From an uncultured Clostridia bacterium (lineage in GTDB: Bacteria > Bacillota > Clostridia > TANB77 > CAG-508), in assembly GCA_949443285.1 (NCBI GenBank), contig CASSLW010000005.1, forward strand, positions 83,588 through 123,207: a stretch of 39,620 bases of DNA, in the 5' to 3' direction. The notes under the pieces were generated by a model. It was not told where the DNA came from. It ran no database searches and saw nothing but the letters and a program-made list of their open reading frames with translations. This document shows, in pieces, positions 26,324 through 34,099 of the stretch; within the stretch, counting starts at the first letter, position 1, and the number at the start of each line of letters is the position of its first letter. The position numbers and the translations under genes were made by a program.

Positions 26324-26377
26324 GAAAATGAACCCTCCTTGTTAAACTTTTTTGTCTAACAATTTGGGTTCACTTCA

Positions 26378-26400
26378 CCGTCCCTCTTGGCAGATTTTTT
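26378..26400 (-). repeat. Right half of the GGGACGG palindrome split by the IS element
   Basis: Inverted partner of 24902-24924 (CCGTCCCTCTTGGCAG then T7). Joined, the halves would be a terminator-like hairpin directly after the stop codon of the walR-like gene, whose stop (26400-26402) shares the T run. Confidence 0.75.
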
Positions 26401-27137
26401 TAATTTGCTATGTAATATCCAACTCCTCTTTTTGTTATTAAGATTTTTGGAGCTGATGTATCTTTTTCTATTTTCTCTCTTATTCTTCTTACTGTAACAT
26501 CTACTGTTCTTATATCTCCATAGTATTCATATCCCCATACTTTTTCAAGTAAAGTTTCTCTAGTTACTACTTGTTCTGGTTGTGATGCTAAGAATTTTAA
26601 AACTTCAAATTCTCTTAAAGTTAAGTCCATAATTTCTCCCCTAACTTTTACTTCGAATTTGTCTAAGTCTAATTCTAGGTCTCCAACAATTATTTTACTT
26701 TCTTTTTTCTTGTTTTCCATTTTTGCATTTTGCATTTGATTATTAGAAACGGCTTCTACTTTTCTTAGATTTGCTTTTACTCTTGCCATTAGCTCTCTTA
26801 CGCTAAATGGTTTGGTAATATAGTCGTCTGCTCCTAATTCTAGTCCTAGTATTTTGTCTATTTCTGCATCTTTGGCTGTTAGCATAAGTATTGGAACGTT
26901 TAAAGAATTTTTTATTCTTTTGCATACAGATAATCCGTCTAGTTTTGGTAGCATTATGTCTAACAATATCAAGTCTGGTTTTTGTTCTAGTGCAACATCT
27001 ACTGCTGTTAGTCCATCACTTGCTGATATTGTGTTATATCCTTCTTTTTTTAGATTGTGTGCCAATATGTCTACTATTGGTTCTTCGTCGTCTACTATTA
27101 GTATAGTTTTTACATTATTTTCGATTTTTTCGTCCAC
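26400..27137 (-). CDS. walR: OmpR/PhoB-family response regulator, WalR-like
   Basis: 245 residues. Receiver domain: Asp16-Asp17, phosphoacceptor Asp60 (LILLDIMLP), MLTAKD and TKPFSVREL. Winged-helix domain (~150-245) with LTLREFEVLKFLASQP, EKVWGYEYYGDIRTVDVTVRRI and RGVGYYI, which is close to WalR/YycF, the regulator of cell-wall hydrolase genes. The linker (~128-148) is longer than usual. The start is GTG with AAAGGCGG upstream. No histidine kinase gene follows; the next unit is the repeat/IS and dinB, so the partner kinase is elsewhere or the gene is orphan. WalR identity is likely but not proved. Confidence 0.82.
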   Translation of the reverse strand: MDEKIENNVKTILIVDDEEPIVDILAHNLKKEGYNTISASDGLTAVDVALEQKPDLILLDIMLPKLDGLSVCKRIKNSLNVPILMLTAKDAEIDKILGLELGADDYITKPFSVRELMARVKANLRKVEAVSNNQMQNAKMENKKKESKIIVGDLELDLDKFEVKVRGEIMDLTLREFEVLKFLASQPEQVVTRETLLEKVWGYEYYGDIRTVDVTVRRIREKIEKDTSAPKILITKRGVGYYIAN

Positions 27138-27179
27138 AAAAATTCCGCCTTTCTGATTTAGCTTTATTTTTATAGTATA

Positions 27180-27208
27180 TTTATATCATACTTAATTGGT
27201 TTTTACAA
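27180..27208 (-). promoter_or_regulatory. Promoter of the response regulator gene
   Basis: Minus strand: TTGTAA (27203-27208), 17-base spacer, TATAAA (27180-27185). Confidence 0.55.
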
Positions 27209-27288
27209 GCTTTTTTATTCTTTATTTTTGCTTTTTATTGTTACTGCTAAACACTAGCAATTTCGTATATTTTTTTACGTAGCATTTT

Positions 27289-29037
27289 TTATTTTTCTTC
27301 CCTTAGTTGAATGTGAACATCTTTTAATTGTTCTTCTGATACAACTGATGGCGCTCTCATAAGTAAGTCTCTAGCTCTTTTATTTTTAGGGAATGCAATT
27401 ATTTCTCTTATATTTTGAGAATCTGCAATTAACATTACCATTCTGTCTACTCCTGGAGCTGCCCCTGCGTGTGGTGGTGTTCCATATTGGAATGCATTAT
27501 ATAATGCTCCAAATCTATTTTTTACATCGTCTTCAGTATATCCTGCTATTTCAAAGGCTTTTATCATTGTTTCTGGGCTGTGGTTTCTTACCGCTCCTGA
27601 TGCCATTTCGTATCCATTACATACTAAGTCAAATTGATATGCAAGTATGTCTAATGGGTCTTTTGTCTCCAATGCTTCTAGTCCTCCTTGTGGCATTGAA
27701 AATGGATTATGGCTAAAGTCAATTGTTCCTTCATCTGATAATTCGTACATTGGAAAATCTACTATGAAGCAGAATTTATATACATTTTTTTCTATTAACT
27801 CCAATCTCTTTCCTAGTTCAATTCTTACTAGACCAGCAATTTTTTGCGCTTTTGCAAACTCGTCTGCTATAAAGAATATACTTGAATTTTTTTCTAATCC
27901 AAATTGATTTTCTAGTTTTTCTTTTATATCATCTGTTATAAATTTCGCAATTCCACCTGCTATATTTCCGTCTTGTTCAAGTTTTGCCCAAGCTAAACCT
28001 TTTGCTCCAACTTCTTCTGTTTGTGCAAATTCACCCATTTTGTCAAAAAATTTTCTTCCTTGTTCAGCTCCATTTGGCACTATTATTGCTTTTATTGTTT
28101 TCTCTTTAAATGCATTAAAATCTGAATTTTTAAATAGTTCAGTTACATCTTGAATTATTAATGGATTACGTAGGTCTGGCTTGTCGATACCGTATTTTTC
28201 CATAGCTTCTCTATATGGAATACGTACAAATGGACCTTCATCTACTTTCCAATTTGTGAATTTCTTGAATGTATGTGGTACAACATTTTCCATTACCGCA
28301 AGCACATCATCTTGATTAGCAAAACTCATTTCATAATCTAATTGATAAAATTCGCCTGGTGCTCTATCAGCTCTTGGATCTTCATCTCTAAAACATGGTG
28401 CAATTTGAAAATATTTGTTAAACCCTGAAACCATTAGCAATTGTTTAAATTGTTGTGGTGCTTGTGGTAGCGCATAAAATTCACCTGGATTTAATCTGCT
28501 TGGAACTAGATAATCCCTTGCCCCTTCTGGTGAAGAATTTGCCAATATAGGTGTTTGTATTTCGCAAAAACCTAATTCATCCATTCTATCTCTTAAGGTT
28601 TTTAGAATTTTTGAACGAAGTAAAATATTGTTGTGTAATTTTTCATTTCTTAAATCTAAAAATCTATATTCTAGTCTCAAATCTTCTCTAGCTTCTTGGT
28701 CTGTATTTATCTCGAATGGAAGTACATTTTTACATTTTCCTAATACTTCTAATTTATTTGCTATAACCTCTATTTCTCCTGTTGGAATTTTACTATTTTT
28801 ATTGCTTCTTTCCACAACTTTTCCCTCTATGTGGATACAGCTTTCTGTTGTAAACTCTTTTGCTTGCTCTTGTAATTTTTCATCATTTATTATTATTTGT
28901 GTAATTCCAAACTCATCTCTTAAATCTATGAAAATCATTCCACCTAAGTTTCTTATTTTTTGTATCCAACCACTAAGTTCTACGCTTTCATTTGCATTTT
29001 TTATATTTAATTCTCCACAATTTTTCGTTCTATACAT
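27289..29037 (-). CDS. aspS: Aspartate--tRNA ligase
   Basis: 582 residues, bacterial type. The N-terminal OB fold binds the anticodon (VELSGWIQKIRNLGGMIFIDLRD, in part). Class II motif 2 is CFRDEDPRADRAPGEFYQLD, and motif 3 is GAAPGVDRMVML. A GAD insert (~290-410) is present. Motif 2 has PGEFYQLD instead of the PEFTQID form of E. coli AspRS, a known variant group. The start is ATG 29037 with GAGGGAG upstream; a longer frame to 29088 lacks a ribosome site. Whether it also charges tRNA-Asn cannot be told without seeing gatCAB/asnS. Confidence 0.93.
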   Translation of the reverse strand: MYRTKNCGELNIKNANESVELSGWIQKIRNLGGMIFIDLRDEFGITQIIINDEKLQEQAKEFTTESCIHIEGKVVERSNKNSKIPTGEIEVIANKLEVLGKCKNVLPFEINTDQEAREDLRLEYRFLDLRNEKLHNNILLRSKILKTLRDRMDELGFCEIQTPILANSSPEGARDYLVPSRLNPGEFYALPQAPQQFKQLLMVSGFNKYFQIAPCFRDEDPRADRAPGEFYQLDYEMSFANQDDVLAVMENVVPHTFKKFTNWKVDEGPFVRIPYREAMEKYGIDKPDLRNPLIIQDVTELFKNSDFNAFKEKTIKAIIVPNGAEQGRKFFDKMGEFAQTEEVGAKGLAWAKLEQDGNIAGGIAKFITDDIKEKLENQFGLEKNSSIFFIADEFAKAQKIAGLVRIELGKRLELIEKNVYKFCFIVDFPMYELSDEGTIDFSHNPFSMPQGGLEALETKDPLDILAYQFDLVCNGYEMASGAVRNHSPETMIKAFEIAGYTEDDVKNRFGALYNAFQYGTPPHAGAAPGVDRMVMLIADSQNIREIIAFPKNKRARDLLMRAPSVVSEEQLKDVHIQLREEK

Positions 29038-29097
29038 ATTTATCTCCCTCTCATTTTTTATACTTATATATATTACCACAATTTTCAATAAATTTCA

Positions 29098-29176
29098 ATG
29101 TTTTTGGGGACGGAGCAAAAAAACATCATTTGAGCTAATAAAGCGATGTTTTTTTGCTCCGTCCCCAAAAACATCG
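29098..29176. repeat. Inverted pair of GGGGACGG-core repeats between divergent genes
   Basis: Left arm 29098-29127 (ATGTTTTTGGGGACGG, AGCAAAAAAACATC) and right arm 29145-29174 are exact inverted copies around a 17-base spacer; each arm is itself a small hairpin. The 33 bases at 29144-29176 are identical to 8528-8560. It lies between the aspS start (minus) and the HD-GYP start (plus), so it is not a terminator of either gene. The HD-GYP -35 box begins 3 bases after it. Confidence 0.85.
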
Positions 29177-29178
29177 CT

Positions 29179-29207
29179 TTGACAAAAAGTATTTTTAATG
29201 TTATGAT
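29179..29207 (+). promoter_or_regulatory. Promoter of the HD-GYP gene
   Basis: Plus strand: exact TTGACA (29179-29184), 17-base spacer, TATGAT (29202-29207). Confidence 0.7.
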
Positions 29208-29236
29208 AATTTTAAATTATTCTAAGGAGAAAATTT

Positions 29237-30127
29237 ATGTATAATGAAACTTTTGATTTTTATGATAGAACTACTTTAAAGTCTTATAATTTGGACGAAT
29301 CTATGAGATATCAATTAAATATGTTAAGTACTCTTGATGTATTTACTTTAAAACATTGCGAAAATGTTGCCAATGTTACATGTAGGCTATGTCAAAAATT
29401 ACATTGTACGAAAAGTTTTACAGAATATTGCACGATATGTGCATACTTACATGATATAGGAAAATTATTTATTCCTTCAGAAATTCTACAAAAACCGGGA
29501 AAGTTAACTGACGAAGAATATGCAGTTATGAAAACTCATACTACTTTGGGTTACAATATGTGTATGGCTGATTTAAAATTAAGACCTTATGCAGCTGGTA
29601 CGTTATATCACCACGAAGCCTTAAATGGGTCTGGATATCCTAATGGATTGACTAAAAAGGATATTCCTTATGAAGGTCAAATTATTCGTGTAGCTGATGA
29701 GTATGATGCTATTGTTAGTAAGAGACAATATAAAACTCACATTGGTATTTCTGATACTTTAAAAATTCTTATTGAAAATGCACAAAATGGTAAAAATAAT
29801 CCACTTATTGTTCGTAAGTTGTGCAAAGTTGTTATTGAAGATATTGAGTATGAAATTTTCTTAACTCAAAGTTATGTTGGTAATCTTTCTGGGGAAATAA
29901 AAAGGCTTAAACAAATTGAGAAATACGAACAAGCTATGAATAAAGCTAAGTCTAAAAATAATAAGGATTATTATTTTGAAGGTATGAAGGTTTTGCTAAG
30001 AGCTGGCGAAACTCCTGAAAATTATCGTTCTTTTATTACTCAGTATGAAGAAGCTTATAAGAATAAAAAAGCTGCTATTGAGACTTTATACAATGAAATA
30101 AAAATTATAAAAAAGTTAAAAGTTTAA
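29237..30127 (+). CDS. Stand-alone HD-GYP domain protein
   Basis: 296 residues. HD-GYP enzymes hydrolyse cyclic dinucleotides such as c-di-GMP. Metal ligands are in place: His40, His72-Asp73 (YLHDIGKLF), His101, His125-His126 (YHHEALNGSGYP) and ADEYDAI. The GYP motif is GSGYPNGL. There is no receiver, GAF or PAS domain, and no membrane helix. The C-terminal ~100 residues are a basic helical region I cannot assign. A clear AAGGAG ribosome site precedes the ATG, and the gene ends inside a terminator hairpin. The substrate is inferred from the family only. Confidence 0.85.
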   Translation: MYNETFDFYDRTTLKSYNLDESMRYQLNMLSTLDVFTLKHCENVANVTCRLCQKLHCTKSFTEYCTICAYLHDIGKLFIPSEILQKPGKLTDEEYAVMKTHTTLGYNMCMADLKLRPYAAGTLYHHEALNGSGYPNGLTKKDIPYEGQIIRVADEYDAIVSKRQYKTHIGISDTLKILIENAQNGKNNPLIVRKLCKVVIEDIEYEIFLTQSYVGNLSGEIKRLKQIEKYEQAMNKAKSKNNKDYYFEGMKVLLRAGETPENYRSFITQYEEAYKNKKAAIETLYNEIKIIKKLKV

Positions 30128-30144
30128 ACACTTTTAACTTTTTT
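30109..30144 (+). terminator. Terminator of the HD-GYP gene
   Basis: AAAAAAGTTAAAAGT (30109-30123) pairs perfectly with 30130-30144 around a 6-base loop and ends in T6. It overlaps the stop codon. Confidence 0.85.
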
Positions 30145-30158
30145 CAATTTTATACACA

Positions 30159-30509
30159 TTACTCTCCTAATCCAAAACTAACGCCCAAGGCATTATTCAC
30201 TTTATCTATTATTCTTTCATCATCTATGTGTCCTATTCTTTCCTTTAATCTGCTCTTATCAATTGTTCTAATCTGTTCAGCTAAAACCACAGAATTACTT
30301 TTTAATCCACTAGAAGAAGAGTTTATTTCAATATGAGTTGGTAATTTTGTTTTACTAGTTTGAGAAGTTATTGCAGCTGCAATAACTGTTGGGCTATATT
30401 TATTTCCTAAGTCGTTTTGGATAATCAACACTGGTCTAATTCCGCCTTGTTCTGAACCAACTACTGGGCTTAAATCTGCATAAAACATATCTCCTCTTTT
30501 TATTTGCAT
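30159..30509 (-). CDS. mazF: MazF/EndoA-type endoribonuclease toxin
   Basis: 116 residues from ATG 30509. It cuts mRNA at short motifs. [32 protein letters not shown] is the MazF/PemK beta-barrel start (in part: [19 protein letters not shown]), with LPTHIEI and [13 protein letters not shown] in the active-site and interface positions. AGGAG is 8 bases upstream of this ATG; a GTG at 30518 would leave no spacing. No mazE-like antitoxin ORF is found within the 105 bases upstream; the next gene is GerS-like. In relatives the order gerS-alr-mazE-mazF is common, so alr and mazE may have been lost or moved. Confidence 0.9.
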   Translation of the reverse strand: MQIKRGDMFYADLSPVVGSEQGGIRPVLIIQNDLGNKYSPTVIAAAITSQTSKTKLPTHIEINSSSSGLKSNSVVLAEQIRTIDKSRLKERIGHIDDERIIDKVNNALGVSFGLGE

Positions 30510-30614
30510 ATTATTCACTCCTAATATTACTAGATTGTCAAGTATATTTTGTATTATTTCTAAATATGGTTCAACTTCTTTTAGAAATTATATAAGAGAT
30601 GTGCTGTTTAGTCT

Positions 30615-31229
30615 TTAACTATTTACAGTTATCTCATTATATAATATGAAAATAACCGCTTTTTTGTTAGTATCTTGTAACTCCATTTTTTCAGGCTTTC
30701 CAGTCTTTTTGTCTATGTACAATTTCTTTTGCGTTTTGGTTGTTCCCTGACTTTCAGCCTGCATTATTATTTTTTCATTTTTTTCTTCCCAACCTGCCTT
30801 TTGGTCTTGTTTGTAATCTTTACTAAAACTACTCAAATCTAAGCAACTATCTGCAACATATTGATAATTTTCGAATATTGATGTTAAGTTTAAATTCGTA
30901 TTTTCCAATTTCAATACATTTCCATTTCTTATCATTTTCACTCCTGCAATATTGCTTGGCTCTAGCACTTCTTGGCAATTGTCTTCTTCTCCATTATAAT
31001 TTTGTTTTATGATATATTTACTTTCATTTTTATTACTTTGAACATTAACCTCTATTTTCGCCTCATATGAAGTCATATTTAAAATAAAATCTACAATTTC
31101 TTGACTAGTAGTATTATTTCCAATTTTCAGATTTTTAGCCGTATTATTTTTAAAAAATAGCATATAACTTAAAACTCCAATTAAAATTACAGCAATTATT
31201 GCAATTATAATTATTTTTTTATTTTTCAA
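30615..31229 (-). CDS. Membrane-anchored LolA-fold protein, GerS-like
   Basis: 204 residues from a TTG start (31227-31229) that has GGAGGG 7 bases upstream. An ATG at 31244 is rejected since it lies in the T tail of the dusB terminator and has no ribosome site. One N-terminal membrane helix (~6-25) is followed by an extracellular domain: SYEAKIEVNVQSNKNESKYIIKQ (in part), QEVLEPSNIAGVKMIRNGN and SIFENYQYV. These match my recollection of clostridial GerS-type germination proteins. GerS of C. difficile is a lipoprotein; here I see no lipobox Cys, so anchoring differs. The role is inferred. Confidence 0.65.
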   Translation of the reverse strand: MKNKKIIIIAIIAVILIGVLSYMLFFKNNTAKNLKIGNNTTSQEIVDFILNMTSYEAKIEVNVQSNKNESKYIIKQNYNGEEDNCQEVLEPSNIAGVKMIRNGNVLKLENTNLNLTSIFENYQYVADSCLDLSSFSKDYKQDQKAGWEEKNEKIIMQAESQGTTKTQKKLYIDKKTGKPEKMELQDTNKKAVIFILYNEITVNS

Positions 31230-31252
31230 AACTTTCCCTCCCATAAAAAATA

Positions 31253-31276
31253 TAGTGAATTTAATTTAATTCACTA
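31253..31276 (-). terminator. Terminator of the minD-minE-rodA-dusB operon
   Basis: Perfect 9-bp stem TAGTGAATT/AATTCACTA (31253-31261, 31268-31276), 6-base loop, followed on the minus strand by ATATTTTTTATG. It lies 11 bases past the dusB stop. Confidence 0.8.
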
Positions 31277-31286
31277 CATTTTTATT

Positions 31287-32258
31287 CTATAAAGTTTTAA
31301 AATATTCTTCTAGTTTATCTATCAATTCTTTCTTATCTTCTATCACATTTATACTATTTCTAAATTCACTAGAATTCTTTAAATTTTTTGTGTACCAAGC
31401 AATATGCTTTCTAAGCTCTTTTACTGCTATCTCGCCCTTTTCTTCAACTGCCAGTTCTATATGTTGTTTCATTATCTCCAACTTTTCTTCATTTGTTGGG
31501 CTAAGCAATTTTTCTCCGGTTTCTAGAAAATGTTTGATGTTTCTGAAAATCCAAGGGTTTCCAAATGTTCCCCTTCCAATCATTATTCCGTCTACCCCTG
31601 TTTGTTCAAACATTTGATAAGCAGTCTCTTCGTCTACTACGTCTCCATTTCCTATAACTGGTATGTTTACACTTTGTTTTATTTCTTTTATTATTTCCCA
31701 GTCTGCTTTTCCAGAATAGAATTCACTTCTCGTTCTTCCGTGAATTGTTATTGCAGATATGCCAACTTCTTCTGCCATTTTTGCAACTTCTTTTGCAACA
31801 ATATGCTCTTTGTCCCAACCTTTTCTTATCTTGACTGTAACTGGTACTTCTGAATTTTTAACAACTGCTTCCATTACTTTTCTTGCTTGTTCTAAGTCTA
31901 AAAGTAATTTACTTCCGTCACCGTTTTTTACTACTTTTGGAGCTGGACATCCCATATTGATGTCTATTATATCTGCTGATTTACTTAAGACTTTTGCACT
32001 ATATCCCATTGTTTCTTCATCACTTCCAAAAATTTGAAAGCTGATTGGTCTTTTCTCTCCTTCTGTATTTAATAGCCTTTTTGTTTTTTGGTCATTATGA
32101 AACATTGCTTTTGAGCTTGCCATTTCTGTGCATACCATTCCTGGACCAAATTTTTCGCATATAATTCTAAAAGGCAGGTTTGTTACACCTGCCATAGGAG
32201 CTAATATTAAGTTGTTTTTTAATACTACATTTCCTATTTTTAATTCTTTTAAATACAT
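31287..32258 (-). CDS. dusB: tRNA-dihydrouridine synthase
   Basis: 323 residues. It reduces uridines in tRNA D-loops with FMN. LAPMAGVTNLPFR opens the TIM barrel. NMGCPAPKVVKNGDGS has the catalytic Cys. ITIHGRTRSEFYSGKADW and PVIGNGDVVDEE bind FMN (in parts). The start is placed at ATG 32258 with AAAGG 7 bases upstream (32261 is the alternative). The upstream rodA ends 15 bases inside this gene's track, so the ribosome site lies in rodA. Confidence 0.9.
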   Translation of the reverse strand: MYLKELKIGNVVLKNNLILAPMAGVTNLPFRIICEKFGPGMVCTEMASSKAMFHNDQKTKRLLNTEGEKRPISFQIFGSDEETMGYSAKVLSKSADIIDINMGCPAPKVVKNGDGSKLLLDLEQARKVMEAVVKNSEVPVTVKIRKGWDKEHIVAKEVAKMAEEVGISAITIHGRTRSEFYSGKADWEIIKEIKQSVNIPVIGNGDVVDEETAYQMFEQTGVDGIMIGRGTFGNPWIFRNIKHFLETGEKLLSPTNEEKLEIMKQHIELAVEEKGEIAVKELRKHIAWYTKNLKNSSEFRNSINVIEDKKELIDKLEEYFKTL

Positions 32259-32271
32259 CATTTGACCTTTC

Positions 32272-33381
32272 TTATCTTGATACAAATATTGTTTTTTGTC
32301 TTTTACTACTTATATTTAATAATATTCCTATACATATAAAGTTTGTTATTAATGAACTTCCACCATAGCTTATAAATGGAAGTGGTACTCCTGTTATTGG
32401 TAATAATCCCATTACCATTCCTATATTTTCTACCATATGGAATAAGAATATTCCTGCTATTCCAGCTGCTATCAATGCTCCCACTTCGTCTTTAGCGGTT
32501 TTAGCTACATATATACATTTCGTAACTAGGAATACATATAATATTATAATCGCTCCTGCTACTATAAATCCCATTTCTTCGCCTATTACTGAATATATGA
32601 AGTCCGTTGTCTTTGGATAAAGAAATCCTAATTGTGTTTGATTTCCTTTGAACAATCCCATTCCTGTAAGACCACCTGCTCCTATTGCTAATTTTGACTG
32701 AATTATGTTATATCCCGCACCTCTTGGGTCTGATTCTGGATTTAAAAATATGTCTATTCTTTTTTTAGCATGGTCTGGTAATACAAAATTATATAATAAA
32801 GGTATTGATATTGCCATTATTAATACTGTTACTATTATATACTTTTTATCTATTCCTGCTGTAATTAACATTAATGCTAATGCTACTAAAAATGCTGCTG
32901 CAGTACCATAGTCTGGTTGCTTTATTATTAATAATACTGGTAATCCTATAATTGCTAATATTATTAATAATTTTGTTGGTTTATTTATGTCGTTTGCATT
33001 TCTTTCTTTTATTTTTGACATTGCTAATGCTAAAAATAGTATTACAAATATTTTTGCAAATTCACCTGGTTGGAATGAAAAAAATCCAATGTTAAACCAA
33101 CTGCTTGCACCATTTATAGGCGTTGTAAATAATACAACTATTAACAGTAATATGAAAATCCCATATAAAATTGGCGATATTTTTACTAACATTTCGTAGT
33201 CGATTAGCACAAATGCTACCATAATTACCAAGCTGACCACCAACCATATACATTGTTTATTAAAATCGCCGTATTCTGTTTCCTGTGTTGCAGAAAATAA
33301 CGCTACTAATCCTATGATGCATAGTATTATAACTGCTACTAGTAGCCCCCATTCTATATTTTTTAATTCTCTTTTTCTCAT
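32272..33381 (-). CDS. rodA: Rod shape-determining SEDS protein RodA
   Basis: 369 residues, about ten membrane helices. SEDS glycosyltransferases polymerise peptidoglycan; RodA serves elongation. Signatures: FFSFQPGEFAKI, QPDYGTAAAF, IGAGGLTGMGLFKGNQTQLGFLYPKTTDFIYSVIGEE (in parts: TDFIYSVIGEEMG) and MGLLPITGVPLPFISYGGSS. FtsW/SpoVE are alternatives, but the min-gene context and short loops favour RodA. It is 20 bases after minE. Confidence 0.88.
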   Translation of the reverse strand: MRKRELKNIEWGLLVAVIILCIIGLVALFSATQETEYGDFNKQCIWLVVSLVIMVAFVLIDYEMLVKISPILYGIFILLLIVVLFTTPINGASSWFNIGFFSFQPGEFAKIFVILFLALAMSKIKERNANDINKPTKLLIILAIIGLPVLLIIKQPDYGTAAAFLVALALMLITAGIDKKYIIVTVLIMAISIPLLYNFVLPDHAKKRIDIFLNPESDPRGAGYNIIQSKLAIGAGGLTGMGLFKGNQTQLGFLYPKTTDFIYSVIGEEMGFIVAGAIIILYVFLVTKCIYVAKTAKDEVGALIAAGIAGIFLFHMVENIGMVMGLLPITGVPLPFISYGGSSLITNFICIGILLNISSKRQKTIFVSR

Positions 33382-33401
33382 TAAACCACTCTTTTTCTTA
33401 C

Positions 33402-34073
33402 TTAATTTTTTGATTTAATCGCTTCTTTTGTTTGACTTTTTTTGCTTTCTTCTTGTTGCTCCGTTGCTTCTTGTTCTTTTACTTCTTGTTTTTCTGTTTT
33501 TTCTTTTTCTTCATTATTTATTTCTTTTTTGTCTTCATCTTGAACTTTAACTTCAATTTCAGATTTTTCTTTTTTATTTACTTCTATTTTCTTGTCTACT
33601 TGCTCTTGATTTTTAGCCTTTTCTGTCTTCTCTTTTTCTGTTTTAGGTTGATTTTTTTTGTCTTCTTTCACTTCTTTATTTTCGTCTTCTTTTTTCAACT
33701 CTTTTTCTTCTTTTACTTCTTTTACTTCTGCTTTTTTAGTTTCTTTAACTTTTTTTGTATCTACTTTTCTTGCTTCATTTTTAATGTTTATTATTGGAAT
33801 ATTTGCATATAATGCTGGCGCTCCATTTGTTCCATCTCCGTTGTCTTTATTTGTTAACCTTACATCTATTGCTGTTTCGTCTACATCTATATATTTTTTT
33901 ATTACATCTATTATTTCTTGTTTCATTAGTTCCAAAAAGTCTGCTGATACATTTGCTCTGTCTTGCATTAGTACTAAGTGTAGTCTTTCTTTGGCTGCAT
34001 CTCTTGAGTTAGTTGCACTTTTATTTTCATTTTTGTTGAACTTCTTAAAAAATTTTGTTATGTTCTCAAACAT
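33402..34073 (-). CDS. minE: MinE with a long charged C-terminal tail
   Basis: 223 residues. MinE drives MinD off the membrane and sets the division site. Residues 1-~100 are MinE-like: FENITKFFKKF (membrane-targeting helix), SRDAAKERLHLVLMQDRA, FLELMKQEIIDVIKKYIDVDETAIDVRL (in part), and ALYANIPI. Normal MinE ends near there (about 85-95 residues). The next ~120 residues are nearly all Lys, Glu, Asn, Gln and Val, a low-complexity tail not seen in classical MinE. The start is ATG 34073; a TTG at 34091 is an alternative. minC is not next to minD. Confidence 0.85.
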   Translation of the reverse strand: MFENITKFFKKFNKNENKSATNSRDAAKERLHLVLMQDRANVSADFLELMKQEIIDVIKKYIDVDETAIDVRLTNKDNGDGTNGAPALYANIPIINIKNEARKVDTKKVKETKKAEVKEVKEEKELKKEDENKEVKEDKKNQPKTEKEKTEKAKNQEQVDKKIEVNKKEKSEIEVKVQDEDKKEINNEEKEKTEKQEVKEQEATEQQEESKKSQTKEAIKSKN

Positions 34074-34099
34074 ATTCCTATTTACCCCCAAACTGTTTA

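Larger units (their letters stand above)
24925..26377 (-). mobile_element. IS3-family insertion sequence (IS150-like), 1453 bp
   Basis: Ends are imperfect inverted repeats: TGTACTGAACCCAAAAAG at the left and TGAAGTGAACCCAAATTG on the opposite strand at the right, both ending in TG/CA as in IS3 elements. Inside are orfA and orfB on the minus strand with a -1 shift between them. No clear 3-4 base target duplication is seen; the flanks are inverted (ACGG and CCGT) because the element sits at the centre of a palindrome. Confidence 0.85.

Noticed and set aside
29098..29176. Long inverted repeat taken as a terminator
   Set aside because: Both flanking genes start here, not end; an exact 33-base copy at 8528 shows it is a dispersed repeat.
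29038..29236. T-box or other riboswitch upstream of aspS
   Set aside because: The leader is too short and has no specifier/antiterminator layout; only the repeat pair is seen.
31230..31244. ATG start for the GerS-like gene
   Set aside because: It lies in the T tail of the dusB terminator, and GGAGGG is correctly placed for the TTG at 31229.
33432..33812. Phe-rich plus-strand frame
   Set aside because: It is the antisense of the Lys/Glu-rich MinE tail; no ribosome site or credible protein composition.
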